Source of the DNA: Actinocorallia longicatena
GTDB taxonomy: Bacteria > Actinomycetota > Actinomycetes > Streptosporangiales > Streptosporangiaceae
DNA: 64,000 bases
Direction: 5' to 3'
Assembly (NCBI RefSeq): GCF_039534125.1
Contig: NZ_BAAAUV010000007.1
Coordinates: 367,115 to 431,114 of the forward strand
The notes under the pieces were generated by a model. The model made no database searches. It was not told the origin of the DNA and saw only the letters and a program-made list of their open reading frames with translations. The translations under genes were made by a program, and so were the position numbers. Positions 39,618-48,522 of the stretch are shown piece after piece. Numbering within the stretch: the first letter of the stretch is position 1; each line of letters begins with the position of its first letter.

Positions 39618-40376
39618 TCAGCGGGCGGGTTCCAGGACGGCGTTGTGCGCGGCGACCCTGGCCCGGCGGACGGCCCGGTCGAGCAGGCGCAGCGCCTCCT
39701 CCCTGCGGTGCATCTGGGACGCCGTCAGGTTGCTGCCCGCCAGCTCCTCGGCGATGCCCAGGACCAGCTTGAGCCTGGCCGCGAGGGCGTCGACGCGGTG
39801 GGCCCTGGCCGGATAACCGGGGGGCAGCGCGCTGTCGGTGTCGGCGCGCAGGGCGTTGAGCGCCTCGCCGCGCCGGCCGTTGACGTCGTCGATCTCCATC
39901 AGGACCTCGGTGACGTCCCGGATCGCCAGGGTCAGCCGCCCGTCGGCCTCGGCCAGCGAGGGGACGTCCGGGACGGAGGGCCTGCACTCGAACAGCCGCC
40001 AGGAGATCCCCGCGTAGGACGAGCCGCGCAGATCCTCGGCGGGGACCAGCCCGACGATGGAGTCCGGCACCGCGAAGCCCGTGCCGGAGTCCGTCACGGA
40101 GGCCAGCACCGCCTGGCCCGCCTCGACGGCCGCCTCGTTGAACGGGGCGGGGCCGGTCAGGCCGAGCGGATCACCGGGGGCGGGCAGTGCCAGCCGGAAG
40201 GACCGCAGCCCGACCGGGCGCAGCTCGGCCAGCCACGACCGCAGCGGAACCTGCCCGACGAGATGGGGCCCCGACCGCTCCACGGCGTCGACGGCCTCGT
40301 CCAGCCCGACATGGCCGGACAGCCAGGCATTCCCCCAGGCGGCCAGGGCCGGGGCGGGCTGTGAGGAGAGACGCAT
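39618..40376 (-). CDS. conserved actinobacterial protein of unknown function
   Basis: 252 residues, cytoplasmic, no signal or membrane segment. I do not recognise a domain. The N-terminal half is globular with blocks AWGNAWLSGHVGLDEAVDAVE and LRPVGLRSFRLALPAPGDP; the C-terminal third is helical (RVDALAARLKLVLGIAEELAGSNLTASQMHRREEALRLLDRA). ATG 40376 is the most family-like start available, but no clear ribosome site precedes it; the frame runs open much further upstream as antisense of the ABC gene. It diverges from the ABC ATPase, 66 bases apart. Confidence 0.7.
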   Translation of the reverse strand: MRLSSQPAPALAAWGNAWLSGHVGLDEAVDAVERSGPHLVGQVPLRSWLAELRPVGLRSFRLALPAPGDPLGLTGPAPFNEAAVEAGQAVLASVTDSGTGFAVPDSIVGLVPAEDLRGSSYAGISWRLFECRPSVPDVPSLAEADGRLTLAIRDVTEVLMEIDDVNGRRGEALNALRADTDSALPPGYPARAHRVDALAARLKLVLGIAEELAGSNLTASQMHRREEALRLLDRAVRRARVAAHNAVLEPAR

Positions 40377-40442
40377 GAGAAACACGATAACCGCCAAACG
40401 AGCAGGACGATTGGACCGATCGGCTGCAATAGGGTGGGAAGT

Positions 40443-41234
40443 GTGAGCGGTGAGGTGTTGAGGCTCGAGGGCGTCGTGATCCGACGCGAGGGAGCCACGT
40501 TGCTCGACGGCGTCGACTGGTCCGTCAACGAGGGCGAGCGGTGGGTCGTGGTCGGGCCGAACGGGGCGGGGAAGACCACCCTCCTCCAGGTCGCGGCGAC
40601 CACGCTGTTCCCGACCGCGGGCACCGTCGACGTCCTGGACGAGCGGCTGGGCAGGACCGACCTGTTCGAGCTGCGTCCCAGGATCGGCTTCGCCAGCGCG
40701 GCCGTCGCGGAGAAGGTGCCCGCCAGCGAGACGGTCATAGACCTCGTCCTGACCGCCTCCTACGCCATCATCGGCCGGTGGCAGGAGGAGTACGACTCCA
40801 GCGACGTCACCCGGGCCGTGGAGCTGCTGGAGGCCCTGGGCTGCGCCGATCTGCTGCGCCGCCGCTTCGTGACCCTGTCCGAGGGCGAGCGCAAGCGCGT
40901 CCAGATCGCCAGGGCCCTGATGCCCGATCCCGAGCTCCTGCTGCTCGACGAGCCCGCCGCGGGCCTCGATCTGGGCGCCCGCGAGGACCTGGTGGCCCGG
41001 TTGTCCCGGCTCGCCGACGACATGACCGCCCCGTCGATGGTGCTGGTCACCCACCACCTCGAAGAGGTCCCGGTGGGCGTCACCCACGCCCTGCTGATCA
41101 AGAAGGGCAAGGTCGTCGCGGCCGGCAAGGTCGACGAGGTCTTCACCCCCGAGCACCTGACGGCCTGTTTCGGCATCCCGCTCGACGTCGAGCGCCACAA
41201 CGGCCGCTGGTTCGCCCGCGCCGTCCTCGACTGA
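40443..41234 (+). CDS. stand-alone ABC transporter ATP-binding protein
   Basis: 263 residues. Walker A GPNGAGKTT, signature LSEGERKRVQIARAL, Walker B LLLLDEPAAGLD and switch His in VLVTHHLEE. The signature LSEGE (instead of LSGGQ) and the long C-terminal part resemble the YlmA/Rv3041c type of soluble ATPases. No permease gene is adjacent, so its partner is unknown; a non-transport role is possible. GTG 40443 or GTG 40434 may be the start. Confidence 0.88.
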   Translation: MSGEVLRLEGVVIRREGATLLDGVDWSVNEGERWVVVGPNGAGKTTLLQVAATTLFPTAGTVDVLDERLGRTDLFELRPRIGFASAAVAEKVPASETVIDLVLTASYAIIGRWQEEYDSSDVTRAVELLEALGCADLLRRRFVTLSEGERKRVQIARALMPDPELLLLDEPAAGLDLGAREDLVARLSRLADDMTAPSMVLVTHHLEEVPVGVTHALLIKKGKVVAAGKVDEVFTPEHLTACFGIPLDVERHNGRWFARAVLD

Positions 41235-41290
41235 GCGAGGAGTTACCCCCGCGTAGAGCGTCGTTTGGCCAGGTCATTACGATCTGGGGC

Positions 41291-42046
41291 ATGACGCCGT
41301 GGGAGGGAGTCGCGATCTTCGCGGCGGGAGTGGGTGCGGGCGGGATCAACGCCGTGGTCGGCTCGGGTTCGCTGATCACCTTCCCCACGCTGCTGGCGCT
41401 GGGGTATCCGCCGGTGCTGGCGAACGTGTCGAACAACATCGGCCTGGTGCCGGGGGCCGCCGCGGGAACCTACGGGTACCGGCGGGAACTGGCCGGGCAG
41501 TGGAACCGGGTGCTCAGGCTGGGCGCCGCCTCGCTGATCGGGGCGCTGGTGGGCGGGATCCTGCTGCTGGCGCTGCCCGAGGGCGCGTTCAAGGTCATCG
41601 TCCCGGTGCTGATCGTCGTGGCGCTGGTGCTGGTCGTGCTCCAGCCGAAGGTCGGCGCCTGGGTGCAGAAGCGGCGCAAGTCCCACCAGGCCGACGGCGG
41701 GCCCGCGCTGTGGATCGGGGTCCTCGCGGCGGGCGTCTACGGCGGCTACTTCGGGGCCGCCCAGGGCATCCTGCTGATCTCGCTGCTGGGAATCTTCCTC
41801 GCCGACGACATGCAGACCGTCAACGGGATCAAGAACGCGCTGGCGGGGATCGTGAACGCCACGGCGGCGATCCTGTTCGTCCTGGTCGCGGACGTGGACT
41901 GGGCGGTGGTCGCCCTCATCGCGGCCGGCGCGACCATCGGCGGCTCTCTGGGCGCCCGGGTGGGCCGCAGGCTCCCGCCCTGGCTCCTGAGAACTGTCAT
42001 TGTCTGCGTGGGTCTGACCGCGATTGCGAAGCTTCTGTTCGGGTAA
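41291..42046 (+). CDS. TauE/SafE family sulfite/anion exporter
   Basis: 251 residues with about eight hydrophobic segments in two homologous halves. Family motifs: GGINAVVGSGSLITFPTLLALG at 17-38, VSNNIGLVPGAAAG, and in the second half GGYFGAAQGILLI and VNGIKNALAGIVNATAA. TauE/SafE proteins export sulfite or sulfonate-derived anions; the substrate is not deducible. ATG 41291 (MTPWEGVAIF). It follows the ABC gene by 56 bases in the same direction. Confidence 0.9.
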   Translation: MTPWEGVAIFAAGVGAGGINAVVGSGSLITFPTLLALGYPPVLANVSNNIGLVPGAAAGTYGYRRELAGQWNRVLRLGAASLIGALVGGILLLALPEGAFKVIVPVLIVVALVLVVLQPKVGAWVQKRRKSHQADGGPALWIGVLAAGVYGGYFGAAQGILLISLLGIFLADDMQTVNGIKNALAGIVNATAAILFVLVADVDWAVVALIAAGATIGGSLGARVGRRLPPWLLRTVIVCVGLTAIAKLLFG

Positions 42047-42084
42047 AAATCGAATATGAGTTCGATATCGTGTTCGGAGTCCTG

Positions 42085-42315
42085 ATGAGGGGCGACCGCG
42101 TCGAGATCGTCGTCGAAGCGGGCGACGCGCCCCGCACCTACGAGGTCACCGCCACCAAGGCGGGCCGCCGAGTCGAGATCACCAACCGCAGGGGCGTCGT
42201 CGAGGTCAGCGAGGTGACCCGCTCCGGCACCCCCGTCCGCACGGCCCGTTTCATGGCCAGCCGGGTCCTCGCCCTGGTCGAACATCCCGCCGACCAGGTC
42301 AAGCCGGAGATCTAG
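42085..42315 (+). CDS. small conserved hypothetical protein
   Basis: 76 residues, MRGDRVEIVVEAGDAPRTYE..., predicted all-beta (alternating hydrophobic strands EIVVE, YEVTATK, RVEITNR, VVEVSEVTR) with a helical end (RFMASRVLALVEHPADQ). Similar small proteins are common in actinobacteria; no function is known to me. ATG 42085 has GGAG five bases upstream. Ends 14 bases from the convergent Rieske gene. Confidence 0.65.
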   Translation: MRGDRVEIVVEAGDAPRTYEVTATKAGRRVEITNRRGVVEVSEVTRSGTPVRTARFMASRVLALVEHPADQVKPEI

Positions 42316-42329
42316 GTCGAGCCGGAGCT

Positions 42330-43247
42330 CTAGATGGGCCTGACCTGGACGGTCCCGTTCTCCAGGACGCGGGTGTCGAAGGCCGGCTGACGGCCGGTGG
42401 CGGGGCCGTCGACGACGGAGCCGTCGGCGACCCTGAAGGTGCTGCCGTGCCAGGGGCAGACGACGCAGACGTCGTCGTCCACCCGGACCATGCGGCCCTG
42501 GTGGAGCGGGCCCGCGAGATGGGCGCACCGGTCGGCCAGCACCCGGACGTCGTCGTCGAGGCGGAGTACGAAGAGGTCGATGTAGCCGAGGGTGTGGTGG
42601 ACGGGCCACCCGTTGGGAAGATCCTCCATCTGGCAGAGGTCGTGCCAGCCGAGCGGCACCAGATGGGCGATCGACTCGGCGTGGTTGGCCCCCGCGGCCT
42701 GCCGGAAGGCCAGATGGCCGCCCAGGTAGCCGCCCGCGAACAGGGCGGTGAGGCCGGTGAAGCCCAGCGCCTTGCCCGTCAGGTGGTGGCCGCGGACCCT
42801 GGCCAGCAGGGAGGCGGCGTAGAGGATCGACGCCGTGCCGGTGCCGATCGCGTGGATCAGCCCGACCCGCTGCTGCTCACGGTGGAGGGCCGACCAGTCG
42901 GCGATCCCGGTCAGCGCCGTCGGGACGGCCCCCGCGAGACCGGCCGCGATCAGGACCCTGGACGCCTTTTCGGTACCGGGCAGAAGATCGAGGACGGCCG
43001 CCGAACTCCAGGCCCCGATGGGCAGATCGGTCAGCGGCGCGTGCACCGGATGGCCGACCGGAACCCCGTGGAGCAGGTTCTTGAGCGGGCCGCGGGGCAG
43101 GGCCTCGCGCACGGCCTCCGAAAGGGCCCTGACGGGCCGGTCCAGCCCGCCGTTCAGTTCGATGCGCTCGGCCAGTTCCACCGGATGCGCGCGACGCATC
43201 GGCTGGGCGATGCCCCTGAAGATCCTGGCTGCTCTTCCGCGGTTCAC
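42330..43247 (-). CDS. DUF2231 membrane domain fused to a Rieske [2Fe-2S] domain
   Basis: About 305 residues. DUF2231-type membrane region (about 50-195): HGVPVGHPVHAPLTDLPIGAW, with conserved His residues, and four hydrophobic helices. The Rieske domain (about 215-305) holds CAHLAGPLHQG and CPWHGSTF, the two Cys-His pairs that bind the [2Fe-2S] cluster. A membrane electron-transfer role is likely; partner unknown. The start is uncertain: GTG 43247, GTG 43289 and an internal ATG near 43199 are all in frame. Confidence 0.87.
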   Translation of the reverse strand: MNRGRAARIFRGIAQPMRRAHPVELAERIELNGGLDRPVRALSEAVREALPRGPLKNLLHGVPVGHPVHAPLTDLPIGAWSSAAVLDLLPGTEKASRVLIAAGLAGAVPTALTGIADWSALHREQQRVGLIHAIGTGTASILYAASLLARVRGHHLTGKALGFTGLTALFAGGYLGGHLAFRQAAGANHAESIAHLVPLGWHDLCQMEDLPNGWPVHHTLGYIDLFVLRLDDDVRVLADRCAHLAGPLHQGRMVRVDDDVCVVCPWHGSTFRVADGSVVDGPATGRQPAFDTRVLENGTVQVRPI

Positions 43248-43439
43248 TGGCTTTGGTTTCCCCTCTGCCCGGCTCCGACACCACGACACTAACTCACACC
43301 CTCAGTGACGACTCTCGCCGCACCCGGTGACAGATTTGAGTAACCCACCTTTTATGGCCGAAATCTGACAAAGCGGAACTCTCGCTTGGAATCAGTCCAT
43401 CGCTTACCGTGAAGACGGCTGAGTCCTCCAACGTGGGCG

Positions 43440-43706
43440 ATGATCATGGAGACCCCGGTTCCCAGCGGTTCCCTCGAGCGGCAGGCCACGGTCCAGCGGA
43501 TCGAGGCGGACTTCCCTGGCTGGGGGGTGTGGCGCAGCGACGCCGACCGGTGGTGGGCGTACCGGACCGCGCGCAGCCCGCTGACCTTCGAGCAGCTGCG
43601 CGCCGGATGCCGCCTGATCGTGCAGGCGGACACCGGCGCGGAGCTGTGCGAGGCCATCCGCGCGGAGATCACCCGAGCGGCGCGAGTCGAACCGGGACTC
43701 CGTTGA
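43440..43706 (+). CDS. small hypothetical protein (actinobacterial GWxVWRS type)
   Basis: 88 residues. The core IEADFPGWGVWRSDADRWWAYRTARSPLTF matches a widespread but unnamed actinobacterial family often found in duplicated copies and regulatory neighbourhoods. No catalytic motif is visible. ATG 43440 or 43446. The last 38 bases overlap the convergent oxidoreductase gene. Confidence 0.65.
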   Translation: MIMETPVPSGSLERQATVQRIEADFPGWGVWRSDADRWWAYRTARSPLTFEQLRAGCRLIVQADTGAELCEAIRAEITRAARVEPGLR

Positions 43707-45774
43707 AGACCGCGTTCCCCGACAGCGGGTCGATCTCCTGCTCGTCGGTCAGCGTGTTGACGCTGACGCCCGCGTTCTGGGCCGCGACCCTGGTCCGCGA
43801 CCCGTTCCTGCCGTGACCCCAGCCGTGCGGCAGGCTCACGACGCCCGGCATCATCTCGTCGTTGCACTCCAGCGGGACCTCGACCTCCCCCGCGCGTGAG
43901 GTAACTCTCACCTGCTGGCCATCCCCGACGCCGAGCTTCGCGGCGTCATCGGGGTGCACGCGGAGTGTGCACTGGTTGGAACCGCCGACCAGCGAGGAGA
44001 TGTTGTGCATCCAGCTGTTGTTCGACCGCAGGTGCCGCCGTCCGATCAGCACGAAACCGTCCGGCAGGGCGGTGGAGCGCATCCGGGCGACGTCCGCGGC
44101 GAAGGGCTCGGGGCACAGGTCGACCCGTTCCCTGACCAGGATCTCCTCCAGTCTCGGCTGGAGCGGGCCCAGGTCGACTCCGTCCACGATGTCGGCCAGG
44201 CGCAGCCCGTACGGGCCGAGCCGGAGCATCATGTCCAGCCGCGCCTCGGCCCCGGCCGGGCCGAGCTCGGCGCGCAGGTCCTCGCGGCCGGCCTTGCGCA
44301 GGGCTCCCGTGATGACCATCTCGTCGAGGTCCTCGGGGGACATCCCGGTCACCTCCGACGCGATCCGCGCCAGGATCTCCCACTCGGCCGGACGGTCGCC
44401 CTTGTCGGCCGCGGGCGGTGAGTAGCGGGCGTAGTTGCGGACGGTGAAGCCCAGCAGCGCCAGGTCGTAGTGCGGGGTCCGGGTGTGCGGCGGCGGCGGC
44501 AGGAGCACGTCGGCGTGGGCGGTCGTCTCGTTGAGGTACGGGTCGACGCTGACCATGAACTCGAGGTGCTCGAGGGCCTTGCCGATCCGCTCCCCGTTGG
44601 GCGCCGACAGGACCGGGTTGCCGCCGATCGTGATCAGCGCCTTGATCTGGCCTTCGCCGGGGGTCTCGATCTCTTCGGCGAGGGTCGCGACGGGCAGTTC
44701 GCCGTTGGCCTCGGGGAGGCCGCGGACCCGGCTCCTCCAGCGTCCCGTGGTGTAGGGGCGGTTCCGCTTCCCGCCCCAGTGGGCGGGCTTGGGGAACATC
44801 GCCCCGCCCGCGCGGTCGAGGTTGCCGGTCAGCACGTTGAGCACGTCGGCGAGCCAGCTCGAGAGCGTCCCGAACGACTGGGTGTGGGTGCCGATGCGGC
44901 CGTAGACGGCGGCGGTCTCGGCGGCGGCCAGCTCGCGGGCGATTTCCCGGGTCACCTCGGCGGGCACCCCGGTCACCGCGGCGGTGGCCTCGGGGGAGAA
45001 GTCCGCGGCGAGCTCGCGGAGCCGCTCCAGGCCGTCCACCTCGTGGCGGAGCGCGGTCAGGTCCTCCGTGAACAGGGTGTGGACGAGGGAGAACAGGAAC
45101 CACGCGTCGGTTCCCGGCCGGATCGGCACATGCCGGTCCGCGAGCCCCGCCGTCCTGGTCTTGCGCGGGTCGACGACCACGAGACGGCCGCCGCGTTCCC
45201 GGAGGGCCTTGAGCCGTCCGGGGAAGTCGGGCGCCGAGCACAGCGACCCGTTGGACTCCAGCGGGTTGGCGCCCAGCATCAGCAGGTAGCCGGTCCGGTC
45301 CAGGTCGGGCACGGGGATGGCGAGCGGGTCGCCGAACATGTAGCCGGTGCTGACGTGCTTGGGCATCTGATCGCTCGTGGACGCGCTGAAGACGCTCTTG
45401 GTCCCGATCCCTCGGACGATCATCGGGCTGTACATCGGGCCCGCGATGCCGTGCGCGCTCGGGTTGCCGAGGTAGACGGCCACGGCGTTCTTCCCGTGCT
45501 CGTCGATGATCCGCCGCAGCCGGGCGCCGACGGTCGTGAACGCGTCGTCCCAGGTGGCCTCGGCGCCGTCGACCAGCGGGGCGGCCAGCTTGTCCGGGTC
45601 GCCGTCCAGCTTGCCGAAGCTGGCACCCTTGGGGCAGATGAACCCCTGGCTGAACGGATCGGCCTTGTCGCCCCGCACCCTGACGACCTGATCACCGTCC
45701 ATGGTCAGCTCGAGCCCGCACAGGGCCTCGCACAGCGGACACGTCCTGAACGCCGTTCGGTTCGTCATACCCAT
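43669..45774 (-). CDS. molybdopterin-dependent oxidoreductase (formate dehydrogenase/nitrate reductase family)
   Basis: 701 residues. N-terminal [4Fe-4S] ligands CPLCEALC...FICPKG; Mo-bisPGD domain with LLMLGANPLESNGS and LITIGGNPVLSAP; C-terminal dinucleotide-binding domain with RHLRSNNSWMHN and LPHGWGHG. It belongs to the DMSO reductase superfamily; family-level features do not tell the substrate. It lacks a Tat signal and has no small Fe-S or membrane partner adjacent, so a cytoplasmic enzyme is likely. ATG 45774 or 45768. Confidence 0.9.
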   Translation of the reverse strand: MGMTNRTAFRTCPLCEALCGLELTMDGDQVVRVRGDKADPFSQGFICPKGASFGKLDGDPDKLAAPLVDGAEATWDDAFTTVGARLRRIIDEHGKNAVAVYLGNPSAHGIAGPMYSPMIVRGIGTKSVFSASTSDQMPKHVSTGYMFGDPLAIPVPDLDRTGYLLMLGANPLESNGSLCSAPDFPGRLKALRERGGRLVVVDPRKTRTAGLADRHVPIRPGTDAWFLFSLVHTLFTEDLTALRHEVDGLERLRELAADFSPEATAAVTGVPAEVTREIARELAAAETAAVYGRIGTHTQSFGTLSSWLADVLNVLTGNLDRAGGAMFPKPAHWGGKRNRPYTTGRWRSRVRGLPEANGELPVATLAEEIETPGEGQIKALITIGGNPVLSAPNGERIGKALEHLEFMVSVDPYLNETTAHADVLLPPPPHTRTPHYDLALLGFTVRNYARYSPPAADKGDRPAEWEILARIASEVTGMSPEDLDEMVITGALRKAGREDLRAELGPAGAEARLDMMLRLGPYGLRLADIVDGVDLGPLQPRLEEILVRERVDLCPEPFAADVARMRSTALPDGFVLIGRRHLRSNNSWMHNISSLVGGSNQCTLRVHPDDAAKLGVGDGQQVRVTSRAGEVEVPLECNDEMMPGVVSLPHGWGHGRNGSRTRVAAQNAGVSVNTLTDEQEIDPLSGNAVFNGVPVRLAPLG

Positions 45775-45885
45775 AGGTAACCACTTACGCGCCCCGAACA
45801 GAATCCCCGGGGCCGCCGTGAACCCGATCGGGGGGAAGCGGAGAGACAGATCCGACTCTGTTCCCTACGGAAGGCCGGTCATGAC

Positions 45886-46497
45886 GTGTCCGCTCCCGTT
45901 GCCCCCGGGCGGGACCCCGCGATGGTGACGTCCGTGCGGGTCGACGACTCCGATCTGATCGGGGAGTCGCTGCGCAGGCCCGAGGCGTTCGCCGAGCTCT
46001 TCGACCGCTACGCGGGCCTGCTGTACCGGTACACCTCGCGGCGGCTCGGCGGCGAGAACGCCGAGGACGTCGTCGGCGAGACGTTCCTGGTCGCGTTCGC
46101 CCGGCGCAGGACCTACGACCGCTCCTACCGGGACGCCCGGCCGTGGCTGTTCGGGATCCTGACCAAGCTGATCTCCCGGCACCACCGGCAGGAGGCGGCC
46201 AGGTACCGGGCGCTGGAGCGCAGCGGTCCCGGCGTGCCCTACGAGGAGTCGCCCGACGAGCGGGTCGCGGCGGGCGTCGCGGCCGAGGGCGTGCGGGCGG
46301 AGCTGGCCTCCGCGCTGGCCGGCCTGAACCCGGGCGACCGCGACGTGCTGCTGCTGATCGCCTGGGGCGACTTCTCCTACGAGGAGACCGCCCAGGCCCT
46401 GGCCATCCCCGTCGGGACCGTGCGATCCCGGCTCAACCGCGCCCGCCGCAAGGTCCGTGCCTCGCTCGGCGACGTGAATCCCCTGGACGAGGTGTGA
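45886..46497 (+). CDS. ECF-type RNA polymerase sigma factor (1 of 2)
   Basis: 203 residues. Region 2 (about 25-90): FAELFDRYAGLLYRYTSRRLGGENAEDVVGETFLVAFARR; region 4 (about 135-190): LNPGDRDVLLLIAWGDFSYEETAQALAIPVGTVRSRLNRARRKVR. GTG 45886 is preceded by GGAAGG; ATG 45922 is an alternative. The next gene begins six bases after the stop and encodes a membrane LCP protein, so they form a pair, probably with the membrane protein controlling or being controlled by sigma. Confidence 0.9.
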   Translation: MSAPVAPGRDPAMVTSVRVDDSDLIGESLRRPEAFAELFDRYAGLLYRYTSRRLGGENAEDVVGETFLVAFARRRTYDRSYRDARPWLFGILTKLISRHHRQEAARYRALERSGPGVPYEESPDERVAAGVAAEGVRAELASALAGLNPGDRDVLLLIAWGDFSYEETAQALAIPVGTVRSRLNRARRKVRASLGDVNPLDEV

Positions 46498-46502
46498 ATC
46501 CC

Positions 46503-47543
46503 ATGGACGACATGAACCTTCTGCGCGAGTTCGGGCGTGAGCTGGAGCACGAGCCGCCCGCGTCGCTGGCCCGCCAGCGCAACCGGCTGACCGGGAAGGC
46601 CCGGCGGCCGTTCTTCGCGCGCCCGGGCGGGTTCGCGGTGCTGGGCGCGGTCGCGGCCGTCACCGCGGCGGCCGTCCTGGTCCCGACGGTCGTGCTGAAC
46701 GGCCACGCGGGCCGGACCCTGCCGCTCCCCCCGGGGGAGATGGCGAACGGCGACGACCTGCGGAGCGACCTCAACGTGCTCGTCCTCGGCACGGACAGCC
46801 GGGAGGGCGCCAACGGCGCGTACGGCCGGAAGGGGCCGGGGGAGCGCTCGGACACGATCATGGTCGCCCACATCCCGGCGGACGGGACAAAGGTGCGGGT
46901 CGTGAGCCTCCCGCGCGACCTGATGGTGCGGCTGCCCTCCTGCCGGACCACGGCCGGGGGCACGTCGCCCGGGCACACGGGGCTGATCAACGAGGCGTAC
47001 ACGATCGGCGGGGCCGCCTGCTCGAAGAAAGCCGTCGAGTCGCTCACCGGCCTCCGCCTGAACCATGTGGTCGAGATCGACTTCACGGGACTCAAGAAGA
47101 TCGTGGACGCCGTCGGCGGGGTGGAGATCACGCTGCCGAAGGCGGTCGACGATCGCGGTTCCGGGCTGAAGCTGCCGGCGGGCAGGCACCTCGTCAGGGG
47201 GGAGACGGCCCTGGCGTACGTGCGGGCCCGCCACGGTCTGGGTGACGGCTCCGATCTCGGCCGGATCGAACGCCAGCAGCTCTTCGTGAAGTCGCTGCTG
47301 GGCAGGGCCGCGAAGGTCAGGACCGATCCGGTGAAGATGACCCGGCTGGTGCGGGCGTTCGCGGCGGCCGTCAGGAGCGACGGGAACCTGACCGTCCAGC
47401 GGATGCTCACCATCGCCGCGTCGGTCGGCGGAGCGGAGGACGCCGCGTTCAGCACGGTGCCGTGGGCCCCCTACCCCGCCGACCCGAGCCGGATCCAGCT
47501 CAGGCAGCCCCAGGCGGAGAGGCTGTTCACGAGCCTTCGATGA
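46503..47543 (+). CDS. LytR-CpsA-Psr (LCP) family cell-wall glycopolymer ligase
   Basis: 346 residues. A cytoplasmic head of about 45 residues (LLREFGRELEHEPPASLARQRNRLTGKARR), one membrane helix (about 48-70), then the LCP domain (about 90-280): LNVLVLGTDSRE, ERSDTIMVAHI, VVSLPRDLMV, LINEAYTIGG, GLKKIVDAVGGVEITLP and AYVRARHGLGDGSDLGRIERQQ. LCP enzymes attach teichoic-acid-like or arabinogalactan polymers to peptidoglycan. The head closely resembles those of CU044_5270-type sigma partners. ATG 46503; GTG 46494 overlaps the sigma stop. Overlaps the convergent oxidoreductase by 17 bases. Confidence 0.9.
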   Translation: MDDMNLLREFGRELEHEPPASLARQRNRLTGKARRPFFARPGGFAVLGAVAAVTAAAVLVPTVVLNGHAGRTLPLPPGEMANGDDLRSDLNVLVLGTDSREGANGAYGRKGPGERSDTIMVAHIPADGTKVRVVSLPRDLMVRLPSCRTTAGGTSPGHTGLINEAYTIGGAACSKKAVESLTGLRLNHVVEIDFTGLKKIVDAVGGVEITLPKAVDDRGSGLKLPAGRHLVRGETALAYVRARHGLGDGSDLGRIERQQLFVKSLLGRAAKVRTDPVKMTRLVRAFAAAVRSDGNLTVQRMLTIAASVGGAEDAAFSTVPWAPYPADPSRIQLRQPQAERLFTSLR

Positions 47544-48434
47544 CCAGCACGACCTTCCCCCTGCCATGGCCGGTCGCCACGATCTTGTGGGCCTCGGCCA
47601 CCCCGGCGAGGGGGAAGACCCCGCGCAGGACGAGGTCCAGCTCGCCCCGCTCGTAGAGGTCGACGGCCTCCGCGAGCCGGGCCAGCGACCGCTTCAGCGG
47701 GGTGGTCCGCACGCCGAGCCCGGGGGCCTTGGCGTGCTCGACCAGCGTGACGATCCGGGAGGGGTCGTCGACGAGTTCGAGGGAGCCGGTGAGCGCCTCG
47801 CCGCCCGCGCCGTCGACCACGGCGTCCACACCCTGGGGAGCCAGCGCGCGGACCCGCTCCACCATCCCTGGCCGTAGGCGACGGGCAGCGCCCCGAGCGA
47901 GCGCAGGTAGTCGTGGTTGGCCTCGCTCGCGGTGCCGATCACCGTGGCGCCCCAGGCCCTGGCGAGCTGGACGCCCGCGGGCCCCACCCCGCCCGCCGCG
48001 GCGTGGATGAGCACGGTCATGCCGGGGCCCACGCCCAGCTCGGTCAGGGCGATGTGCGGGGTCATGATCGCGGCGGGGAAGACGCCCGCGATCTCCCAGG
48101 GCATGGTCTTCGGCTTCGGCATGACCTGGTCGGCCGGGACCAGGGTGTACTCCTGGTAGCAGTTCAGCCGGGAGAAGGCCAGGACCTCGTCGCCGGGCTC
48201 GAACCCCGTGACGCCGGGCCCGGTCGCGTCGATGGTGCCCGCGACCTCGTTGCCGACGACGCGCGGCCACACGTCGGGGACGCCGGGCATGGTGTACCCG
48301 CCGCCGACGGCGAGGTCGACGGGCTGGACGCCCGCGGTCCGCACGCGGATCCGCACCTCGCCCGCTCCGGGCTCGGGAACGGGGAGTTCGATGATCTCTA
48401 CGACGCCGGGGGAGGTGAACGCTGCTGCTCTCAT
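47527..48434 (-). pseudogene. NADP-dependent zinc-type/quinone oxidoreductase, broken by a single-base frameshift
   Basis: N-terminal frame (48434 to about 47870): GroES-like domain MRAAAFTSPGVVEIIELPVP and Rossmann motif AAGGVGPAGVQLARAWGATVIGTAS through LGALPVAYGQG. The protein then continues only in another frame as MVERVRALAPQGVDAVVDGAGG to the end (KVVLVIEGS). The break is at the GGG run 47866-47868 (minus strand): one extra G restores a 302-residue enzyme of normal length. Total length 908 bases is one short of a multiple of three. Either a real inactivating deletion or a sequencing error. ATG 48434 has AAGGA upstream. Confidence 0.85.
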
Positions 48435-48443
48435 GCCGCGATC

Positions 48444-48467
48444 CTTCAACTTGAACAAAGGTTGAAG
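48444..48467. promoter_or_regulatory. inverted repeat upstream of the oxidoreductase pseudogene
   Basis: CTTCAAC - 10 nt - GTTGAAG, directly upstream of the oxidoreductase start and in the divergent gap with a sigma factor gene. Architecture resembles MerR- or TetR-type operators; no such regulator is adjacent. Confidence 0.5.
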
Positions 48468-48522
48468 TCAACCGGTGCGCATAAAGTGCGGAACCCGGCC
48501 CCCGCAGCGGACACAGGCGGAC

